This document shows positions 59,847-64,000 of a stretch of 64,000 nucleotides of DNA, piece by piece (position 1 is the stretch's first letter; every line of letters begins with the position of its first letter). The notes below the pieces were generated by a model. It did no database searches, had not been told where the DNA came from, and worked only from the letters and a program-made list of their open reading frames with translations. Made by a program: the position numbers and the translations under genes. This stretch comes from Cyclobacteriaceae bacterium (GTDB lineage Bacteria; Bacteroidota; Bacteroidia; Cytophagales; Cyclobacteriaceae), in contig CANGZP010000003.1 in NCBI GenBank assembly GCA_947458475.1, forward strand, positions 1-64,000, in the 5' to 3' direction.

Positions 59847-60092
59847 ATGAAATTTAAAGTCGCAGTTCTTTTTGCAATTAGTTTTCTTGTTTCTCTTGGA
59901 GCATCCGCACAGTGTGCTATGTGTAGGGCATCGGTAGAAAACAATGTGAGCAATGGGGAAACCTCAATTGGTGCAGGACTAAATAATGGGATATTGTATC
60001 TCGTCGTGATGCCGTATCTAATGGCTGGAATCATAGGCTACTTGTGGTATCGATCTTCCAAAAAGAAGAAGGCGAAATTGCAGACCCGCTAA
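59847..60092 (+). CDS. Small secreted CxxC membrane protein of the oxidase cluster
   Basis: This 81-residue protein has a signal peptide (MKFKVAVLFAISFLVSLGASA), then Q-C23-A-M-C26-R and one membrane helix (about 48-66) ending in a Lys-rich cytoplasmic tail (SSKKKKAKLQ). The CxxC near the N-terminus of the mature chain could bind copper or form a disulfide. It is the last gene of the oxidase cluster, followed by a terminator-like hairpin. The family is found in Bacteroidota oxidase clusters but I know of no assigned function. Confidence 0.75.
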   Translation: MKFKVAVLFAISFLVSLGASAQCAMCRASVENNVSNGETSIGAGLNNGILYLVVMPYLMAGIIGYLWYRSSKKKKAKLQTR

Positions 60093-60100
60093 TACTCCTC

Positions 60101-60131
60101 AGCAAAGTTTGATACCAGACTTTGCTTTTTT
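60101..60131 (+). terminator. Hairpin with T tail at the end of the oxidase cluster
   Basis: AGCAAAGT pairs with ACTTTGCT around a 10 nt loop, followed by TTTTTA, 9 bp after the stop of the small CxxC gene and 14 bp before the kinase ATG. It ends the respiratory operon or lets part of transcription run into the kinase gene. Confidence 0.75.
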
Positions 60132-60144
60132 ATTTTTAGTCTTC

Positions 60145-63100
60145 ATGAAACTCTCTATCCGTGGTATTCTTCTTTTGGGAAGTGTACTCCTTCTGCCTGT
60201 AGTCCTGATTTTGAATTTTTTTGTGTATCAAAAAAGTCAAGAGGAGACCTACATCCAGGCCATTGAAAAGAAAGTTCATGCTGTAGAAATTGAGTTTAAT
60301 CAAGATTTTGAACTTTTTCAACGCCAAGGAGCCAATCCAGATTCCTTGAGTTTTGCCCGCATAAGTAGCGGGTCTTTTTCCTATCCTTTCTTTATTGTTA
60401 ATCCACAGAAAGAGCTGCTGTATTGGTCAAGCAATGAGTTTGTCTTGGATTTTACTTCCTTAGATTTGGCGAGCGAATTTCAAGTTCTGGATTCGCCCAA
60501 CGGCACTTTTTTGGTAAAGATTCAAAAAATTGGGCCAAAGGAGAGCAGTGATTTTTTTGTTCAAGCCTTCCGATTGGTATGGGCAGGTAACATCAAAAAT
60601 GACGATGTGGTGATGGGTCCTAACCCTGAGGTTTTTGGAAATTCCTTATTTACACTTTATCCCAAGCCAGCCGATGGGGCCTTTCAGGTTAAGTCTTCTT
60701 CTGGGTCCCCTCTTTTCGGGTTGGATTTCAAAATGGGTTTTGTTTCGGTAGGGAAAACCTGGACGACTCCTCTATTGATATTTAGTTTCTCCCTCTTTTT
60801 GCTGTATGCTTTTCTCAACTTTAATTTTTTACGGAAAAAATGGATGAAAGGGCAAGTATGGCAAGCGATAGGCTATGGGTTCTTTATTCTTGTCGTGGTC
60901 CGCGCGGGCATGCTGCTTTTTAATTTCCCTGATGCCTATTTGGATTTCTCCATTTTTGATTCAAGTAGGTACAAGTCATCCTGGTTGGTACCTAGCTTAG
61001 GTGACCTTTTGCTCCATACGATTTGTTGTGTGCTTATTTTAGGCTTCTTGGTGTATCAGCTCTCCTCCAAATCCATTTTGGAGAAATTTGCATCTTGGCA
61101 GGGTCGCGTACGAGTGGAGGGCTTGCTTGTAATCGCCTTTTCAATTACCACTTTGTTTTTTTGTGCCCTTTGGGCAATCGTACGAGACTTGGCCCTGCAT
61201 GCGTCTTGGAGTTTGGACATTTCTTCTGTTCCAAGTTTTGATAAGATGGTCGGGATTAGCTTCCTGATTACCTTCTTATGGGCTGCAGCTTATGTGTTTT
61301 TAAGTTTTTCATTACTTAATTTATTTATTCGAGGTGAGGTAGCAAAGGGAGTTTTGTACCGCGTTTTGCTCGGAGTGGCAGGAGTATGTACGGTAGGGTT
61401 GTTTGTTTTGAACTTTTGGTTTGGAGTTGCGGGTGTGTTCCACTTCCTATTTCTTTTTTCAATCATTAAATATGATTTAGTTGCCAATGTTTACCGGTTG
61501 GGCTTAGAAACCTTCCTTACCCTTTTTTATGCAAGCTTAGTTGCTGCAGGAATTGTGGCGGCAAGTAGCTACCAAGCATCTGCAGTTCGATTAGCGCAAT
61601 CCAAAGTTGAGGTAGCAAATCAGCAATTGCTGGCTACCGAAGAACGAACAGCCTTAATTCTGGAGGATATTTTTTCAAGGCTCAAAAACGATCTTTTCAT
61701 CCAAAACAGATTGGCGGACCCCTTGCTTTCGAAGGATCCAGTAGTGACCAAGATCCGAAAGATTTACTTGGACAATTACTTTGATCAATTCGAGGTCCTG
61801 ATTCGTATTTTTTCACCTACAGGAAAGCAAATGGGAGGTCCTCTGGATGCTTTGGATTTGAGGGAATTGCAGCGAGAGTTTGTCAAAAGCGACTATGCTA
61901 CCCAGGTGCCCAATTTGTATGCGGTACAAGATTCAGCAAGTGGGAATGGACCTAAATTCGTCGCCTTCCTACCAATGAATAAAGGGAGCCTTGCATTGGG
62001 AACCCTTTATTTGGAGTTTGATCAACTACGTATTCAAGCAGGCAATGCCTATCCTCGCCTGCTTTTGGATGAACAGTATGCTGAAAAGTTAAAAGCAGAT
62101 CCCTTTGATTATGGGGTATTCAGAGAAGAAGAGTTGGTTCGGAGTTCGGGTAGCTTCAATTACCAGCAAGAGGAAATACGCATGCTCTTGCAGAACCCTT
62201 CCTTGGTAACTAAAGGAGTTGAAGCCTTGGGTTACCAGCATCTTGGGATCAAAAATGGAGAGGAACTGTGGATTTTGTCTTCCCCTGTAACTTCCATTCA
62301 GCAGTTTTTTGGCACTTTTTCGTTATTTTTTGTAGTGTTTGTTTTCCTTACCTTCTTATCCATACTGGGGAGCGTATTGATGCAAGGCTACCGAAATTTT
62401 GAGTTTAACTACTCTACCAAGCTTCAACTCTACTTGAATTTTGCATTCTTCTTTCCTATTCTAATTATCTCTATCATCACCACAGGCCTGCTTTCTCAAA
62501 GTTACAAGGAAGATCTGAATGAGCAGTACATCCAAAAAGCCAGCTTAATTAAAGGGAATTTGGTTCGATTTTTTGGAGGACAGAACTTGGAAGAGGTAGA
62601 TCGTGATGCGCTCACAGAGGAAATCAATACCCTAGCGACGACTGTGGGCACCGATATTCATTTGTATGATAGAGAAGGGTCTTTATTGACTTCGAGTAGA
62701 ACGGCCATTTTTGAAAAGAAACTGTTGTCCAATCGCATGCATCCTGGAGCCATGGCTTCACTGGTAGAGGCCAAAGAAGTAGAGGTACTATTGGAAGAAC
62801 AGGTTGGGAAACTCAAGTACCAAGCCGTGTATTTGGCGATTCCATCACCGACCAACTCTTCCATTAATGCAATGGTTGCCATTCCATTTTTTGAATCCGA
62901 AGAGGAACTCAATTCCCTTATTTCAGATGTGTTGGGAAATGTGTTCAATGCCTTTGTGGTCATTTTTATTCTGTTTTTGATTATATCCTTTTTGGTGACC
63001 AAGAACTTGACGCTACCCTTTCGCTTGCTTACCCAGAAACTCAAAGTGACCAATCTGGAAAATAATGAGCCGATGTACTGGTCTTCAAAAGATGAAATTG

Positions 63101-63852
63101 GGCTATTGGTCAACGAGTACAACCAGATGCTCTACAAGTTGGAGGCAAGTAAGAAGGTGCTGGCTTCCACGGAGAAGGAATCTGCATGGCGGGAGATGGC
63201 CAAGCAGGTGGCCCATGAGATTAAAAACCCGCTTACCCCAATGAAACTTACCCTGCAGCATCTGCTTCGCTTGGAGAAGGAAGGGAAATTGGAAGATGCG
63301 GATAAATTGAAGAAATCACTCGAAACCCTGATTCATCAAGTGGATGCCTTGAGTGGAATTGCCTCCTCATTTTCCACATTTGCGAAGATGCCGCTGCCCA
63401 ACAATGAATTGATGAATTTTAAGGAGGTGCTGCTTCGGGTATTGGAATTATTCAGAACCGATAAGCGGATGGAGCTGGAGTTCCAAGACGATTCCTTTAC
63501 AGATCAAATTTCTATTTTGGGTGATGACAAGCTTTTTGGCCGGGTGATTTCCAACTTAATCATCAATGGCATGCAGGCAGTAGCGCCGGGAATCAAGCCG
63601 CAAATTCGGATTTGGCTCTGGCTAACAGATCGCGCTGTGTTTTTGGAGATTTCAGACAATGGGAAGGGGATTCCGGTAGAGCTGAGGGACAAAATTTTTA
63701 TCCCCAACTTCAGTACCAAAAGTCAGGGTTCTGGGCTCGGCTTGGCCATTGCAAAGAGTGGGGTAGAAACAGCTGGAGGTAAAATTTGGTTTGAGACAGA
63801 AGTGGGCAAGGGCACTACTTTTTTCTTGACTTTCCCCTTGGCAAAAAGCTAA
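60145..63852 (+). CDS. Large membrane sensor histidine kinase, NtrY-like
   Basis: The ATG at 60145 gives 1235 residues; a TTG at 60109 lies inside the terminator loop. The N-terminal 880 residues hold a first membrane helix, an extracytoplasmic domain (about 30-205), a block of helices (about 210-480) and a second domain region, then two more helices around 730 and 780 and a further domain. A HAMP-like segment (about 950-1000) leads to the kinase core: H1024 in AHEIKNPLTPMK, the N box NLIINGMQAV, then SDNGKGIP and the GSGLGLAI G box. The plan resembles NtrY-type kinases. No response regulator lies in the window. Confidence 0.88.
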   Translation: MKLSIRGILLLGSVLLLPVVLILNFFVYQKSQEETYIQAIEKKVHAVEIEFNQDFELFQRQGANPDSLSFARISSGSFSYPFFIVNPQKELLYWSSNEFVLDFTSLDLASEFQVLDSPNGTFLVKIQKIGPKESSDFFVQAFRLVWAGNIKNDDVVMGPNPEVFGNSLFTLYPKPADGAFQVKSSSGSPLFGLDFKMGFVSVGKTWTTPLLIFSFSLFLLYAFLNFNFLRKKWMKGQVWQAIGYGFFILVVVRAGMLLFNFPDAYLDFSIFDSSRYKSSWLVPSLGDLLLHTICCVLILGFLVYQLSSKSILEKFASWQGRVRVEGLLVIAFSITTLFFCALWAIVRDLALHASWSLDISSVPSFDKMVGISFLITFLWAAAYVFLSFSLLNLFIRGEVAKGVLYRVLLGVAGVCTVGLFVLNFWFGVAGVFHFLFLFSIIKYDLVANVYRLGLETFLTLFYASLVAAGIVAASSYQASAVRLAQSKVEVANQQLLATEERTALILEDIFSRLKNDLFIQNRLADPLLSKDPVVTKIRKIYLDNYFDQFEVLIRIFSPTGKQMGGPLDALDLRELQREFVKSDYATQVPNLYAVQDSASGNGPKFVAFLPMNKGSLALGTLYLEFDQLRIQAGNAYPRLLLDEQYAEKLKADPFDYGVFREEELVRSSGSFNYQQEEIRMLLQNPSLVTKGVEALGYQHLGIKNGEELWILSSPVTSIQQFFGTFSLFFVVFVFLTFLSILGSVLMQGYRNFEFNYSTKLQLYLNFAFFFPILIISIITTGLLSQSYKEDLNEQYIQKASLIKGNLVRFFGGQNLEEVDRDALTEEINTLATTVGTDIHLYDREGSLLTSSRTAIFEKKLLSNRMHPGAMASLVEAKEVEVLLEEQVGKLKYQAVYLAIPSPTNSSINAMVAIPFFESEEELNSLISDVLGNVFNAFVVIFILFLIISFLVTKNLTLPFRLLTQKLKVTNLENNEPMYWSSKDEIGLLVNEYNQMLYKLEASKKVLASTEKESAWREMAKQVAHEIKNPLTPMKLTLQHLLRLEKEGKLEDADKLKKSLETLIHQVDALSGIASSFSTFAKMPLPNNELMNFKEVLLRVLELFRTDKRMELEFQDDSFTDQISILGDDKLFGRVISNLIINGMQAVAPGIKPQIRIWLWLTDRAVFLEISDNGKGIPVELRDKIFIPNFSTKSQGSGLGLAIAKSGVETAGGKIWFETEVGKGTTFFLTFPLAKS

Positions 63853-63947
63853 AGCCTGTTTTTTTAGCTTATTGGGCCTTTTATTCGACACAAAGAACAA
63901 TCCCTTTCCTTTCGGTGATCCGCTACAGCGCAATTCATAAAAAAATG

Positions 63948-63986
63948 TAACTTTGTGTGAAGTAAATAGTTGTTACACTAACTATT
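63948..63986 (+). promoter_or_regulatory. Promoter-like -7 box and inverted repeat before the next gene
   Basis: TAACTTTG (63948-63955) fits the -7 box, and AATAGTT...AACTATT (63965-63971 and 63980-63986) forms a 7 bp inverted repeat with an 8 nt spacer just after it. It probably controls a gene that starts beyond the right edge; the regulator is unknown. Confidence 0.4.
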
Positions 63987-64000
63987 AAGAAGCGAAACAA

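Overview
The window looks like chromosomal DNA of a Bacteroidota bacterium, most likely an aerobic member of the Cytophagales (Cyclobacteriaceae/Algoriphagus-like; the rank below phylum is inference). Reasons: an alternative complex III cluster (ActABCDEF) fused in layout to a cytochrome aa3-type oxidase cluster, promoter boxes of the Bacteroidota type (TTTG-19 bp-TAnnTTTG, with several TACCTTTG -7 boxes), many small outer-membrane barrels and secreted proteins whose signal peptides end in ...AQ, and an ECF sigma/anti-sigma/barrel/DUF4097-type operon. I see no transposase, integrase, phage gene, rRNA or CRISPR array.

Layout. 1-1598: N-terminal part of a large MGH1/GH63-like glucosidase running off the left edge. 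1861-3514: BlaI-type repressor and M56 (BlaR1-like) sensor peptidase with twin operators that overlap the promoter. 3511-5535: glycosyltransferase and LpxH-like metallophosphatase pair. 5750-8224: DPP IV-like S9 peptidase with a strong terminator. 8475-18049: the most accessory-looking stretch: a PAAR-like DUF4280 protein, two paralogous membrane-anchored proteins flanking a PspC protein, a lipoprotein, a beta-lactamase-fold serine hydrolase, an unknown Cys-rich membrane protein, a YbjN/secretion-chaperone-like protein and a 959-residue DUF4157 (eCIS core domain) protein. 18212-25564: membrane protein, geranylgeranyl reductase-like flavoenzyme, ICMT-type methyltransferase, a propeller-like lipoprotein, purB, and a ferredoxin reductase/2Fe-2S fusion coupled to an unknown membrane protein. 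25590-28944: ECF sigma operon. 29071-31132: small membrane protein and a PolX whose polymerase site looks degenerate. 31251-34775: EVE protein, unknown secreted protein, pyrR, pyrB. 34821-40875: outer-membrane barrel, ABC exporter pair, cystathionine beta-synthase-type enzyme, membrane protein, plsC. 41180-43193: rpsA, terminator, tRNA-Cys(GCA). 43487-60092: respiratory super-operon. 60145-63852: giant NtrY-like sensor kinase.

How the parts work together. The right third encodes a complete menaquinol-to-oxygen branch: ActA-F takes electrons from quinol, cytochrome c domains on ActA and ActE pass them on, CoxB/CoxA with two subunit III proteins and a subunit IV reduce oxygen, while CtaA, CtaB and Sco supply heme A and copper. 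ActA carries an extra N-terminal cytochrome c domain on an Ala/Gly/Pro linker, which could act as a tethered electron shuttle to the oxidase. The left third holds the best candidates for less described biology: the DUF4157 protein, its putative chaperone partner and an unlinked PAAR-like protein suggest that this strain carries parts of a contractile injection (eCIS/T6SS-like) effector repertoire whose structural genes are not in this window.
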